A stretch of 64,000 bases of DNA from NCBI GenBank assembly GCA_949752795.1, contig OX457057.1, forward strand, positions 161,053,980 to 161,117,979, given 5' to 3'. The DNA is from Hyperoodon ampullatus (lineage: Eukaryota; Chordata; Mammalia; Artiodactyla; Ziphiidae). This document shows, piece by piece, positions 23,891 to 36,929 of this stretch. The notes under the pieces were generated by a model. It did not search any database and was not told where the DNA came from. It worked only from the letters and a program-made list of their open reading frames with translations. The stretch's first letter is position 1. Each line of letters begins with the position of its first letter. The translations under genes were made by a program, and so were the position numbers.

Positions 23891-26800
23891 CCATAATACC
23901 TTTGTCCAAGGTCAATGGTCAGCTCCCTTCTTCCTTTTCATGACCAGCCACCAGCAAGATGGATTTATATATTTAAAGTGTATCAAAATTATTTCATGCT
24001 TCTTTATTTCCCAATATAATTTTCCCCACCACCCCCTCCAAAACACTCAAAACTCTCCTCCACACCCCTAGTTCTAAAGCATCTGGAAAATGTTCAAACC
24101 TTTCTAATCAACATTATCCCAGAGTATGAACAGCAGATAATGCAACATTACAAGATTCAGTCTTTTTGGAATAAAGAAATCTGTCAGATTCTTTCTTCCA
24201 TAGAATGAGGGCAAATTTGCCAGACCTTGGTCCCCTCCCCACATGTGAATGGTGAGAGTGGGGCAGTTAGGACCACCAACTGCCTGACCTCACTTCACTT
24301 TTGCTGTAATGTATTCAGGTAAGAAAGGATTGAGTTCATATTAACATTTGAGGCTTCTAGTATTTTTCTTAGAGACATCTAAATGCCCAATGGTGAAGCG
24401 ACTATTTCTTATTTGATATGAAATAACTAAAAACCCTTTGCCCGTAGCCATACCTACTTCTTCATCAAGGAAGCTTATAAAACACACAATGTGATGCCCA
24501 GCGCTCAAATCACCTGAGTGCTGTAGTGGAGGTACAAGGGGCTTGTTTTTCAGAGTGGCCCATCAAACAATGGACTCTGTTTTAAATCCCCAAATTCCTC
24601 CACTAGTGAAGTTTCAGAAAGCTGGGAAGTGGAAGAGATCAAAGGTCTGATGTGGTCTGTGGTAGATGAAATTGCCCTCAGCCCTCTGGTGATATAGAAT
24701 AAGTATTGCGCATTTTTATTCCCCACTCAACGTTTCTTCATTTCCAAGAAACTTTCAAGGGCCACCATGAAACATTTCAGAAATGGTTTGTGTTTGTTTG
24801 ATCGATTTTAACTCTTTGAAAACATGTGTTTTCTGTCTCTTTGGTCACAGAAGATGAACAACGTGAGGAAAAACATTTTTTTTTCCACTAAAGAGACTAA
24901 AACTAGAACCAACATACTTGACGATGACTTCTAAAATGTATTTAAGAAAGTGCATCTTTCTGGGAAAGTGGTTTAGAATTTCAGATATTTCCATTGGACT
25001 CATAATGCAAGTGAATACGTTAATATTTTAAAGACAGGTATTTTGTACTGGTAGGAATAGTGTTCAGAACAGATTAATATTTTGTAAAATTTGGACTTTG
25101 ATGGGTCGCTTTGGAATCCTGCAAGACATTGCTTTTTCACTACCTTTTGGACAAATAGAGTTCTTTTTGTTTCACAAACAGTTTGGCTTGACAGCCTAAT
25201 GCCCAGGAAAAGGTTTTCCTTGCTTCTTTCTGAATAGGGAGCTGGTCCAGGGGAGATGCTTCCAGGGTTCCCTGTTTGCAGACCCCACAATGCTCCCTAT
25301 CGGCTTGGCCATCCTCTTAAGACACCCAGGAGCACTTCAGCCCGCGGAGGGTGACTCCCTCTGCAAAACGGAACCTTGATCTTGCTCTTTAAGTTTACCA
25401 GCACCTTGAACTTTGTCAAGTCCTTGCAAATCTGCAAGCTCATTTACTCCTCCTAGAGATTCTGAGAAAAGTGAACCTCTAATCTACATTTAAAAGGGTT
25501 TCCCTAAGGGTACACAGTTGGGGGCCAAACTAGGGCTGGAACCCTCTTTTTCTCTGGGGTAGATTCTGGGGCTGACTGAAGACCAAGGCTTCCAACTGTG
25601 CTCACCAAAGCCACCTCTGTCTGGTGGGTTTCATCCCAAATCCTTTTGCTGGTAAGTAGTTTTTTTGAACTCTGTCTTACATAACATTTGGCCAATGTAT
25701 GTTTCCAAAAATACATAATTTTATTTGTTTTTTTTTTTTACTGACTACACAAAAAGCCAAATGGGGCTTTAAGGAAACATACATATAATTGAAATATTAT
25801 GCAAATGTTTTTCTTGGAATTCTCTAGTCCTTCCCCACACAGAAGGGGGAGAAAAATTAACAGCAGACAATGCTGCTCTGTTACCTAAGGTTCTCTGAGT
25901 AAGAAGGAAGATGGTTTTGAAAAGGCGGTTTGGGAAAACAATCTCGGTGGGGGCTTATTGATTTCGTCTGGGAATGACTAATTCTAAAGTGTGTCAACAT
26001 AAGGCCACAGGACATATCAAGTATGATACCAGGCCTGCCTAAACTCATACCTAAGTTCTGGAATATCCAAATCTAAGAATTATAACAGAGGTACAGTTAA
26101 ATTAAATTAATTAAAAGTTCTGTTATTCGATACATATTTTAAAAATAAAACTTTCCAAATCAAAGTCACTGCCATCATCATTGACAATAAAATCCTGTTT
26201 TCTGGTCACAACTCCCCTTTTAAGTCACCTGATAACTGTGACCGAAGGAACAGAGGACTGAGCCCAAGGATGCAGCTTATATGACAAATCATAACTAGAT
26301 GTGTCTGGTTTTTTTCCCCCTCCTGGCTCTTTGTTTGCTATTTCCCTATTAAAGACAATCCATTTTTATTGAACAGTTTAGGGTTTCCTTATTTATATGT
26401 TCCCTTATTCTAAACCCATGTATCTTGAAGAGCCCATAACATAATTTTCCAAAATGTTATTATTAACTTCCTCTTAAGGGATCTCAATAACCTAGTAAGA
26501 ATAATCTCATAAACAACACAGCTGAAGCACAAAATTCCAATATTAATTCTTTTAAACTTAAGGATAAAAGGTTTATTGAACTTTGTGATGGTGATGGCAG
26601 CATTAACTATAGTAGTAATCTGGGCCAGCCACAAAAATATTGGGAAAAGTAAAAACAAACAAACAAACAACAAAAAAAACACTGGTATCACATTTAAGGT
26701 AAATTATATTCTCTAATATAATTCTATTCACTTACATACTTTGAAAATACTTCAGTCTACATCTTATCTAATTTCTAGTTTTTTTTCTAATTTGTCTTGA

Positions 26801-28009
26801 CAAATGACTCACAACTAGGAAGAAGTCAGAAAATCCTTTTCATATCAGAAATGATCACGCCTAACGTTGTCTTTTCCCTCCATTTCTCCTCCAGAAGCCT
26901 TCCCACCATGGGTCCTATTTGTTTCATTTGGTGGTTTGACGTCCCTTTGAAAATCTCCTTTGTTCTTCTGCTTAGCTCAAAAAATAGTAACCTCTTCAAT
27001 AAAAGATCAAATTCAAAAGTATCCTGGAGACAATTTTGATGTTACCATTTTAAGGCTGAATCTGAATAACATTTTAATAGAAGGAGTCCCATAGTAAATA
27101 AAATAAGAAATGTAAACATATATTTGCAGGTATAGAATTATCTTCTAGATTATATACTGACACAGAATTAGTAATCTTCAGTAGGATATTGAATATTCTC
27201 AGTAATTGCAAATAAAACAGAAAAAATCAGTCTATGGAAATGCCGTAGACATCTATTTCCACTCCATTTTTCACATTTAATCATTGCTAAATCTCCACAA
27301 CGTATTTTTCTGATGTCTCATTCTGTGGCAATATTCCATATGTTTGGCAACTGGTCCCTCATAAGAAGAAACTTTCAATTAATTTGGCCGCAAGTTTTCT
27401 CTCTATTAAGCTATTCCCAGAACCAATCCCTTAACCCCCTAACATTCTAATGAAAACAAATTATACTTTAAAGGCATTTGGGCATGAGATGCCGCAGTAA
27501 AACATCTGTGACTAGACCCAGATTGACAGAGGGAAGGGAAGTGGGGCGATCTGAGAAAAGAAATCCACCAAAATAACAACAGGAGTTAGGAGTTGCCTCC
27601 CAAGATGATTTTCCAGTCTGCCACTAACACAGTTAACTCAAAGTACATTTTCCAAGGGAGAATCAATTTCAATTTTGCCAATTAAACCCAACCTGTCCAC
27701 CTACCCCCAACTGCAGTGCCTCAGAATGGTTGATCTGTGTTCCATTTTGATCAGGGTTCCGTAAAATTGAGGACTAAAAAAGGTAAAACCTCACAGCGGC
27801 ATGTGAGGTTTTCTTCCTACAGCAAACAATAGCCCAGCTCCAGGGCTGCTTCTGTTCTGGACCCAGAAACTGCTCTTCCCTCCCAGGCCTCCTGGGAACA
27901 CAGTGAGAGATGGATCTCACCTCTCTGTAGCTTGCTGGGCACTCAACCCCCAATGGCACCCCGGTGCTCAGAATTCCTGCACAAACCCATGCTCATCCCC
28001 GCAAAGATC
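23891..28009. other. AT-rich intron block with few recognisable repeats
   Basis: About 4 kb of AT-rich sequence with almost no recognisable transposon, in a window where old repeats are otherwise frequent. A weak MIR-like trace is possible at 25380-25540. No frame is longer than 100 codons and none has a domain. Possibly constrained regulatory DNA. Confidence 0.4.
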
Positions 28010-28080
28010 TCACAAAAGAAAGAAGGAAGAGACAGAGGAAGGAAGGGATAAAGGAAGAAGAAAGAGAAGGAATACAGACA
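28010..28080. repeat. GA-rich simple sequence
   Basis: Purine-only run of AAAGAAAGAAGGAAGAG-type units. Confidence 0.85.
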
Positions 28081-28539
28081 TTCAAGCCACGATGGAATTT
28101 TACTAAAAACAGTAGACCCTGTTCGCTCACATTTGGGTTACAGGCATTGTTAACAACGCATTCCAGGAAGGGAGGAAAGGCGGAAAACCATTACAAAAGT
28201 AAGCCCCACCCCCAGCCATCTCGGAACCCAGCAATCTATACGGTAATGCATCTGGTGCTGCCATAGCAAACTGCTGTTTCAGTCTGTCTCCAACCTTAGG
28301 TTTCCCAAAGTGGGTAAGATTACTCCTTGCGTCCACTCAGCAGCTAAACTGGTTCCAAGTCTCTCTGCATTCCAAAGCTTCTCAGCCAGAATCCTGATAA
28401 ATTTCCCTAATTGAAAGAAATGGCACAACGTCCCTCCATCCAACTCGACCAACCCTCCCCCTCCACAACTCCTTAATTTGGAGATTAGTTTCCCAGGGAA
28501 ACCCACAAGATATCCACCATTACTGACTAAATCAAGAGG
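28081..28539. other. intron sequence without recognised features
   Basis: Unique intron sequence. No gene or repeat family recognised. Confidence 0.4.
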
Positions 28540-28760
28540 CTCGAAGGAGATTCCTTAACAATGTGATAGAAAGAAAGGTGAGTCCCTGTTAACTAATTTC
28601 CCAATCTGGGTGACTGCAGGTGCGACTGTCTCCCTCCCCTTCCTCCGCTGCAGCCCTCCCAGTGCCTGAGTCTCTCTGGGTTCTGTCTGCTAATGCGGTG
28701 CTAAGTAATCACTAATTGACTGTAGCACAGAGTGAAAGGACACTAAAATCCGAGGCAAAA
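28540..28760. promoter_or_regulatory. candidate conserved noncoding element
   Basis: Repeat-free with clustered homeodomain cores: TTAACTAATTTCCC near 28586, then TAATGCGG, AAGTAATC and CTAATTGACTG between 28690 and 28722. Motif evidence only. Confidence 0.3.
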
Positions 28761-29439
28761 GGGAAGTGTTAGGACAATGGAAATATTTAGGACTTGAGGC
28801 TGTCTACACCTGGTCAGCGGGGTCATCAGGTCACTGTTCAAAATCCAAGACGCCCCTGTGGGCTGTGTTTTGTCTACTCAATGGAAAGCCATTGCTTTGC
28901 CGGTTTCCCACCTGCCTCGACCCCCACCTCACCTCTAGGACTCGATTTTTTAAAAATCGACCCTGGTATTTGGTCGCGTAGGCGGTCCCCAAGACGTCTT
29001 GAGGACTCACGTTGCTCTAATCCTCAGAGCGTTCAGCCTACATTCTTGTCTTAACCCCGCTTTGTTTTCGGCGTGTCAAGAGGGAGGTACAACTAGCTTT
29101 GGTATTCCTTCCTTTAACTTCCGCCGCTCCTGGTTTCATCCCGCCCGGGCTTTTGCTAGTAATTCTTCTTCCTGATTAGTTTCACCCTTCAGAATCCTTT
29201 AAAAGACAGTCGCCCTGCCTTCTTTAAAAAAAAAAAAAAAAAAAGTCTCATCCGTGATGAACCGCTGAGCCCCAAAGAGTGAAGCCTGCGCTGAGTGCCA
29301 GGCCAGCCGCGGCTTCCTCTGTAGGATGGTGGGCACAACCCGCGACCCGCTCCATTTCTTCCCGGGCACACAGTGTTACCAATTCCCTCCCCAGGTCGAA
29401 TTTAATTTACAACAACGGCTGCGCAGGTACAGACCTCGT
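28761..29439. other. intron sequence without recognised features
   Basis: Mostly unique, with an A-run at about 29226-29244. Confidence 0.4.
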
Positions 29440-30720
29440 CTCTCTTGAGCCTGCCACCTTTCAAGCGCTCTTCAAGTTCCGCTGAGTGCGGGGAGCAGGG
29501 CTGGTCGCCCAGACGAGAATGCGGACAGGGAGCGCGCAGCGCAGGGACCCGCCGGCTGCCTCCAGGCTCTGTGCCGGAGGAGCCGCTCCCAAAATGTGAG
29601 AACCGCTTTCTAAGGGTTAAAAAGTCACGGAAAGACTTGTGCCGCCAGCGTAGGGGGTTAATTTTGTCTTCCCAAATTCTTGGTGCGAAATGGGTATGCG
29701 GAAGAAAAGAGCTTACTATCTCCGCTCTCTGGCCGCGCTCCCACCTGCCGCGCCTCTTCGCGCGAAAAAAAGTCTGCCCGGCTGCAAACAGGTAGGAAAC
29801 TGGTTCCGGGTTTGGCCAATCCCAGACCGCTAGGGATAATAAACTAGGAAGAGAAACGGGCAAGGTGGACGGAGGGAAAGGGCCAAAGAGCAGAAATGCC
29901 GAATGCGCCGCGCGGTGGCCGTCCCTCTTTTGCCCCCTGCTCAGTTGCGACCTCCACTTGGGGCGGCTGGACGCGGTGCGTGCGAAGCCGGCTCCGCGGG
30001 AAGGGCCACCCTGTCCGCACCTGCCTCCGTTGGCGAGCCCTCAAAAACCCAGGGCGCGCGGCAGGCTCGCTCAGGACCTTGCGCCGCCCATAGGTGCGCA
30101 GCAAACGCTTTTGGATGCAATTCATCGTCAGTCCCCCGGGCCACCCAGGCCGGCGCCTGCCCGCGGGGCGGAGGAGCTCTGCTCTGGTGGCGGCGAGGTC
30201 ACGCAGGTCGCGCTCCCAGACCCGAGGACGCCGCTCCCGCCCGGCCCCGCCTGGCTCTGGTTTTCCGCGAGGATGGACTGCGACCGAGCGAGGAAACCAC
30301 TCGAGTTAGGTCCTGTCTCCTCTCTTCAGTCACGACTTTTCGTCTTACCTGGACACGGACATGGGACCGCTCAGTGCAGACCTTCGCCCCTCACCCGCCC
30401 CACCTGCCTGCTCTTTGTCCTGGTTAAATCGTTAATTCCTCTCCCTGAGCGCCCTGAGACTGCGGCTTCCCAGGCGGGCTCCCCTCCGCCCTCTCTGCCC
30501 TCTCCGATCTAGGCATGGGAACGGAGGAGGCCAGAGCCAGTGCGCCCCTCGGGCGCCCTCGGCCTCCCGCCACCCCAAGTGAGGCACGGCCGCAGTCACC
30601 CGGGTTTCTCCAAACTCCCTCTGGCTGGTGCGTGGCTCTGGCCCGACGCTGGGACGGGATCCTCGCGGTTGGAGAATCTGAATCCCCAACCCGCGAGGCC
30701 CGAATCTGCCGGCGGGGACA
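29440..30720. promoter_or_regulatory. intragenic CpG-rich island
   Basis: CpG dinucleotides are dense through about 29490-30270 and 30470-30720 (for example CGCGCGGTGG and GCGGAGGAGC). It lies about 4-5 kb into LHX4 intron 1. The 215- and 174-codon frames are by-products of high GC. It could be an alternative promoter or part of the broad CpG domain common at developmental regulators. Confidence 0.65.
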
Positions 30721-33559
30721 GCCAGTCTGACCTTTAAAAGTTGGCCCGCCCCTGACAATATTTTTGTGACGCGGGGAAGGAGGTTTGTGGCATCGGGGGC
30801 TGCTGTTTGGATATCTGTACTGGAATCTGATGGAATTTCAATCTCTATATTTTTTTCCGTTTTCTTTTTTTTTTTTTCCTGGCACCACGAGAAAAGGCAG
30901 GAATGGGAAGAAGAGCAAATCCCTGCTCTAGAGTTTGAGAGAACTGCCCACCGGGAAGTGAGTTCACTCCACCCTTAAGAAATGGCCTGCAAGAGGATGA
31001 GGTCGGGGACGAGGATTCTAACGCGACCAGTGCAGGGAGCCTCACCCCACGCAGGAGCGCCAGGAAGGGAAGAAACGGTAGTGAGGTGTCCTGAGGAGTC
31101 CTTCGCCCAGATCCTGCCAAATACAAAATCAAATGCCCTTTCCCCACAGCTTCGGAGTTCACATGAGCGCAAGATAGATCTTTTAGGAGACAAGGAAGGG
31201 ATGGGAGACACCCGGCTGGCTTCTCATTTACCACTCCCAGCCTGGACCCGGCGAACCACTCCCTCCTCCCGCGGGTCTGGCCTGCTCCCTAGCCAGCATT
31301 CTGGGATGTCCGTTGTCCTTTCCTCGTGCCCCGGGACACTACGTGTGAGATGGACCAAAACCCGAGGGCAAGGGGCGGATAAAACGCCCACCTCCCTGGA
31401 CGTCCCTCACTATTCCCAAACGTCTTGGTCAGCAAGAGGGGCCGACAGGACCCAGGTGCGTGGGGGAACTGCTGGATTCGGGGAGAAGAGAGGTTCAGAG
31501 GAGGCTAAGAGGCCAGCGCACTCAGCGCTGCCCAGGGTTAGGCGCTGTGGGGACTCGGACCTTGGCAGCCCTGAGGGAGGCAGCGGGGACAACCCCGGAC
31601 AAAGGCAGGTTGTGCCGGAAACAAGAGAAACCAGCCACCCTAAATCATGGCCCAAGTAGCTGGGACGCATCAGTTTAGGACGAAGTCCTTTTTTGAACCT
31701 ATCCACTGGTGCCCACAAAACAAGGAACTCTGCGCGTGCTGGATGTGACCCCGAGGGTGTCAAGGGTGTTGCCCCCTGCAGAGCAGTCCCACCACCCAGA
31801 GCAAGGAGCCGGGGTTCGAGTTCCTTAAAAAACACTGACCTGAAGCGGCGGGAGGGGGGCTGCCCCGCCCACCAGTCCGCGCTTTGGTGGCGGGGGGGCC
31901 GGGTGTTCTATTTCTCTACCCAAAGTTGGTCTCGGATTGCTCCCAGCCTCCTCCCTCCGGATTCTCCCGAGCTTCTTGCTCAGGCCTACGCCCCTCAAAC
32001 GGATAAAGACCCCCGAGTTTGTCCGGAGAAGCCCCAGCCGGGCGCGGCCCGATCGGGCGACCCAGGGGCTGTCGAAGCGGGAAGGCCGGGACCTGCTCCG
32101 CAACCTCTGCACGGAAAAGCAGGAGGACAGCAATCGCGCCAAAGACCAGGCCGCCCAGGAGCGAGCAGTTTCGGGAGGCGCTGTGTGTGGGGGGCGTACA
32201 GGGTGTAAGAAAGAAGGCCGCCAAAAGAGAGAAATGATTACATAATTTGATAACGTTTTCCTGAAGGGAATGCGCCTCACCCATCCCTCCAACGCAAAAG
32301 ACTATACTGGATTCCAACCCCTAAAACACCCCTAGAGGCCAGGGCACCAGAGGCACTGAGGTTGGGGAATCTCTAGACCTGTGCTGCCAAGTGCTCCATC
32401 TGCGGTGGCTCAGGGTGAAGAAGCAGAACCTGGTGGTGGGGTGGCGGGTGACCCTTCCAGTTGGCAGGTTGGAGGGACCCCTGTGGGAGAGCCTTTCTGT
32501 TGCCTCCTCCACTACCAGGTTTAAACACCCACAGCCGGAGATTACCCCCTCTTCCTCCCTGAGGCCCAAGGGCATGTCCACCCCTCCATGGAATTCTTAG
32601 GCTACTGGGTCCAATGCCCCAAGAAAGAGAATGATTGGGTATATGTGCCAGAGGGCACCAGTCCCCCAGTGCCCAGCACCAACAGCTTAATATCCAGAAG
32701 CCAGATCTGCTGCAATGGGGGAGGGTAAAATCCACACACATCCCCAAAAGAAAAAAAAAAAAAAAAAGCTGATCCCGAAGCCTTCAGGGATTGGTCCCCT
32801 AAATTTTGGCCAGTGCCTCCTCCAACCCAGGCCACAGAACCAGGGCAAGACAAAAGGAAGGACAGACCAACCCCTCCTGGTTCAGCCTTGCCTCACTGGA
32901 CCACCCTGGGATGAGAGTCCCCTTCTCTACCTCATTAAGTTTTCCACAGTTCCAACCCAGACGCCGAGGGCTGGCGAACTGTAGCTCTGAAGGTGAGTTC
33001 TAGGCAATTTAGGAAATCGAGTTCCTGACGACAAAATCAAAGTTGTCTCTGAGTAAGAAAAACAAAAAGTGAGACCATCTGAGAGTGTGTCCTGCGCATC
33101 CAAAGAAAGGCTATCAGAGCAAAACCCACCGTCTTACATTGTGGTCCTGACAGAGGCCACCTGTGGACCACAACTATTAAAGCACAGCTGTATCGGGTAA
33201 CAAGAACATGAGTCACACACACCTGCGCCCACTCACACACTCCCCTCACTGGCGCAGAGGTACAATCAACTTAAGCTGCAGCACCTTTGCCAGGGTTTGT
33301 GTTTGTGCAGGGGCTGACAACCCACTGCCTCCCTGCCCTCGGTGGGCTGGGGTAGTAAGGAGTCAGTGAATCCCCAACGCCTTCCACAGACACATCTTAA
33401 CGGTAAATTCCCCGAGGCACAGCGCAGACTTGGAACTGTTTGCCAACAGTTGACAGAAAAAGATACAAAAGATAGCTGTAGTATGTAGTCAAGGAACAAC
33501 CTAAGTAGGTTTGAGGGAAGCTATCCTCTTCTAAGTCCCTTCTCACAAACTTCCCAGGA
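30721..33559. other. intron sequence with moderate CpG content
   Basis: Intermediate GC sequence with CpG-richer patches near 31840-32140. An A-run of 17 occurs at about 32751-32767. Frames up to 225 codons (30982-31659) lack domains and stop-free length follows from composition. No confident repeat. Confidence 0.4.
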
Positions 33560-33991
33560 AGTCGCGGGGTAGGGGTGTGAGGGGACAGACACGCTCGCCA
33601 GCCTGCCTTGGAGGTACTGCCGGGGCAGAAACCGTGTCATGGAGAGCCGCCCGGGGCGCAGGAGGGCGCGCTGCTGCGCCCTTGTTCCTAGGTAGGCACC
33701 CTCCGTGGATGAGCTGGTCCTTACTTAAACCTCAAGGATGTAGCTACCGGTCCACTGAAGAAGTCGCGGGCGGAAGCACAGCCCCTTGGCGAGCGGAGTG
33801 AGGGAGCTCCTCTTCTCTCTACCGTGCCCAGGGGCTTTCCGCAGAACCCGCGAGCCTGCGGGGCAGGGCTCACGCGGCGCCAGCCAAGCGAGCGCGACGC
33901 CACGGGACCTGCTCTGGCCTCCGCACAGGCTCTCCATCGAAGATATCGTTCACCAGTAAGGAACAGAGAAAATTCTCACCGGGAAAATCCC

Positions 33992-34044
33992 TGAGCGCGT
34001 GCGCGCGCACACACAAACACACACACACACACGCACGCACCTGA
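33992..34044. repeat. GC/CA microsatellite
   Basis: Alternating GCGCGC and ACACAC run inside the CpG island. Confidence 0.9.
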
Positions 34045-34841
34045 GGATAAACAAGCCCCGAGCTCCGGCCGCCTTCCTAATTTCGGGCACGGGAAAGAAA
34101 GCGCCCGCACACCCTTGTCTCTCCCCTTCCGAATCCGAACCATACTGAGAGCCTGCTCTCTCGTGCGCCAAGGCTGTACCCCGAGTTCACAACTTCTTCC
34201 CGGTGTTTCTCCCTCCCTTCATTCCTCGGCTAGCTGGAATATGGCGAGTGGACTTCCTCACCAGGAGCCGGCAGTCCCTGGCGGCGCAGGCGGCGGGCGC
34301 CGCGGGCAGCAGCGGCTGGGGACGCACCAGGCGCGCACGCCCTGCGCGCGGGGACAGCGCGTGTGGCCTGGGCTTCTGCGCCGCCAGCCCCGGGGGCGGG
34401 GGACGCGCTCTCTAACTTCCCGCCAGCTGGGGTGAAGTTGCACTAGCGGTACTGCGAGCTTTGACCGTAGCCCCCCTCCCCCGGCGGAGGAGGGGGGTTT
34501 GGGGGACCACCCCAGCGCTTAGGCCTGGCCTGCAGCTCGTTCCTCTGGTGTCTGTCCCCAGACAGCACTCTCCCCAAGGCTCCTAGAAAAACCATGGGCT
34601 GGGGATGCGGGGTTCGGTATCCCTCGGCTCGCCTCAAGCACCATCCGGGAGGCTTTCACTTTCGACCCCCAAAAGCCAAGGGCCAGGCCCTTCAAACGCA
34701 CTCTGGCTGGTGCCCCTGCCCTGTGACCGCCTCTGCGCCCGGGCCGCCGGCCCCTCGCCCCGCCCGTCCCCTCCGGTCCAGGCTACGCGCAGCGTCCGGC
34801 CCGCCCCAAACCGGCCAAAGCTGCCGGCCGTCTTGTTATCA

Positions 34842-35057
<216 letters not shown>

Positions 35058-35540
35058 TCACGGTGGAAGCCGGACCCTCCGCCTCTACGGGAGGATTCCA
35101 CAGGCTGCCTGGCCCCCTCCCCCCGCCAATCCACAGTCTGTTTCAAATCCCTTTGATCTCGCTCTCCCGGGTTGGTGCACATCCCGGGTTGAGGAGACGC
35201 TGTTGCTGCAGCTCTGGCTTTTTTCCCCTCCTCCCTCCCCCCTCCCGCTTCTCTCCCCCTCCCCCTCCACCCTTCGCGTGCCGGCCGCCCAGGAGGCCGC
35301 GGTCACCCAGGCATTTTGATTCATTCACACTGCAGGAACGGCCGTGACGTCGCTTTCCGCAGGGAGGCCCGCCCTTCAGCCAAGCCCCCCACCCAGCAGC
35401 GAGCGGCGGACCCAGGCCCGAGTGGTGGTGCTAGCGCCCCGAGAGAGGCCGGCCGGGCAGGAGGGCCGGACCGCATGGAGCGGGGCGGGGCCTCACGGGC
35501 CGTTCCCCCTGGTCCCCGCGGTGCGGGCTAGCGCCCCATG

Positions 35541-35548
35541 TATAAATA
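35541..35548 (+). promoter_or_regulatory. TATA box, possible divergent promoter
   Basis: TATAAATA on the plus strand in the context CCATGTATAAATACTGCAG, about 590 bp upstream of the LHX4 start codon and pointing away from LHX4. A CRE-like site and a GC box lie just 5' of it on the plus strand. In human an antisense RNA (LHX4-AS1) is annotated near this locus, so a divergent noncoding transcript is plausible. The motif also reads TATTTATA on the minus strand, so it could serve LHX4 itself. Confidence 0.45.
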
Positions 35549-36230
35549 CTGCAGCTGGCTCAGCCGCGGTAGCAGGTGGTCCCAGACGGCCGCGTCTGGG
35601 GCTCGCAGGTTTCCGTGGATCCTCCCGGGGTTCCGGCCTCAGCCGGCGGCTCGTGTCCTCTCCGCCCCTCCGTTCGAACCAAGGGGCGGGGAAGGGCGGG
35701 TCAGGCGCTCCGGAGGCCGCGGTCTCACGGCGGTGTCTTCCCGTCGCGCTCTCTTGGTCCCGGGCTTCTCTCGGCCGGACGGAGCGTGCTCCGTAACTAG
35801 ATGACTCCATCCTCCTCCTCTTCCTCCTCCTCCTCCTCTCCTCCGGCCAATTCCTTTCCCGCCGGCGCTTCCCAGCCCTTGCTCGCTCTCCCCCGCGTCT
35901 GGCTGAGGCCGGGCCAGGGACAGCCCGTACTCAGCCTGGAACGCGCGAGTCACGCAGCGGGCTGCGGCGGGCCGAGGAGAGCAGCCAGGGGCTGCGCACG
36001 GAGGTGGCAGGGCGCAGGCCCCCGGTGCGCGCCCCCGCACGCCGCGGCCCGCAGCCCCGAGTCGGCTCTTCAGTCCTTCCCCGCCCCGTCCCGACTGCTC
36101 TGCCCGCGTCCTCTCAGCTTGTCCTGCCCTCAGAGACCGCTCTGCCTCAGCGCTGCGACAGCGGGCGTTTTGAACAATTCCCCACCTCGTGCGTGCGGGG
36201 CGGCAGCGAGCACCCCACCCCAGGGGCTAA

Positions 36231-36929
36231 CCAGCAAAGGCGTGTGTGTTGTTACGGTATTTACAAGACACACACACACACACACACACAAATTCTCAAC
36301 GCGAGTTCCTGGAGGAAATAAAACAGAAGGCCCACCGCTGGGACAGGTCTCCGCCGAGGTTTCCTCATGCTTCATTAGATTCTCTACGCCGCCTGAACGG
36401 CAGACGTGGGACACCCATCCCCCGGACCCGGCGGCTTTCTGGATCCCAGAGCTCGCGACACCGCCACTCGGAATTCGTTCTAGAGATGTAGACAGATGTG
36501 TAATCCCAGCCTAGTGGGGTCCAGCCCGGGTGGGAAAGGGAACTGTGTGCTCTCTCCAACTTTCCAGCGTGTCCCCTGCTTTTTCTCCTGGCGTTGTCCC
36601 CAAAAAGGGGACACCAGGGTTGGTGAGGGACAAGCATGGGTGTGGGAGCGGATGGCATGGCTGTCAGCGCTTCGAATTTGTTTTCAATGAAGTCACAATG
36701 ACTTCTATGTGACCTAGTACTGGGTTGGCATCATCTCTTGCCCTGTTTACCTGCGAGGTAACTCCAGGGCACAGGAAAAAAGCCAAGAACCCAGTGACAT
36801 TTTCAGTGTTTACCAAAATGTTTTCTACAAAAATTTAGCTAGTAAACAAACACGAGGAAATGCCAGCCTCATTAAGAATCAAAGACAGGAAAAACAAAGC
36901 ATCGTAGCACTTACACCTTTTTTGTCTGT
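36231..36929. other. LHX4 upstream flank
   Basis: CpG density falls off here. No gene recognised. The 237-codon plus-strand frame 35801-36514, starting with a Ser run, is compositional. Confidence 0.4.
36268..36291. repeat. CA microsatellite
   Basis: About 12 CA units at the edge of the LHX4 CpG island. Confidence 0.93.

Noticed and set aside
29865..30512. 215-codon plus-strand frame in the intragenic CpG island
   Set aside because: Arg/Pro/Ala-rich product of GC content, with equally long frames in other registers.
30982..31659. 225-codon plus-strand frame in LHX4 intron 1
   Set aside because: Composition-driven in GC-rich DNA, overlapping frames on the other strand, no domain.
35801..36514. 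237-codon plus-strand frame beginning with a Ser run
   Set aside because: Lies in the CpG island, is low complexity and runs through a CA microsatellite. It could be part of a divergent noncoding RNA, but not a supported protein.
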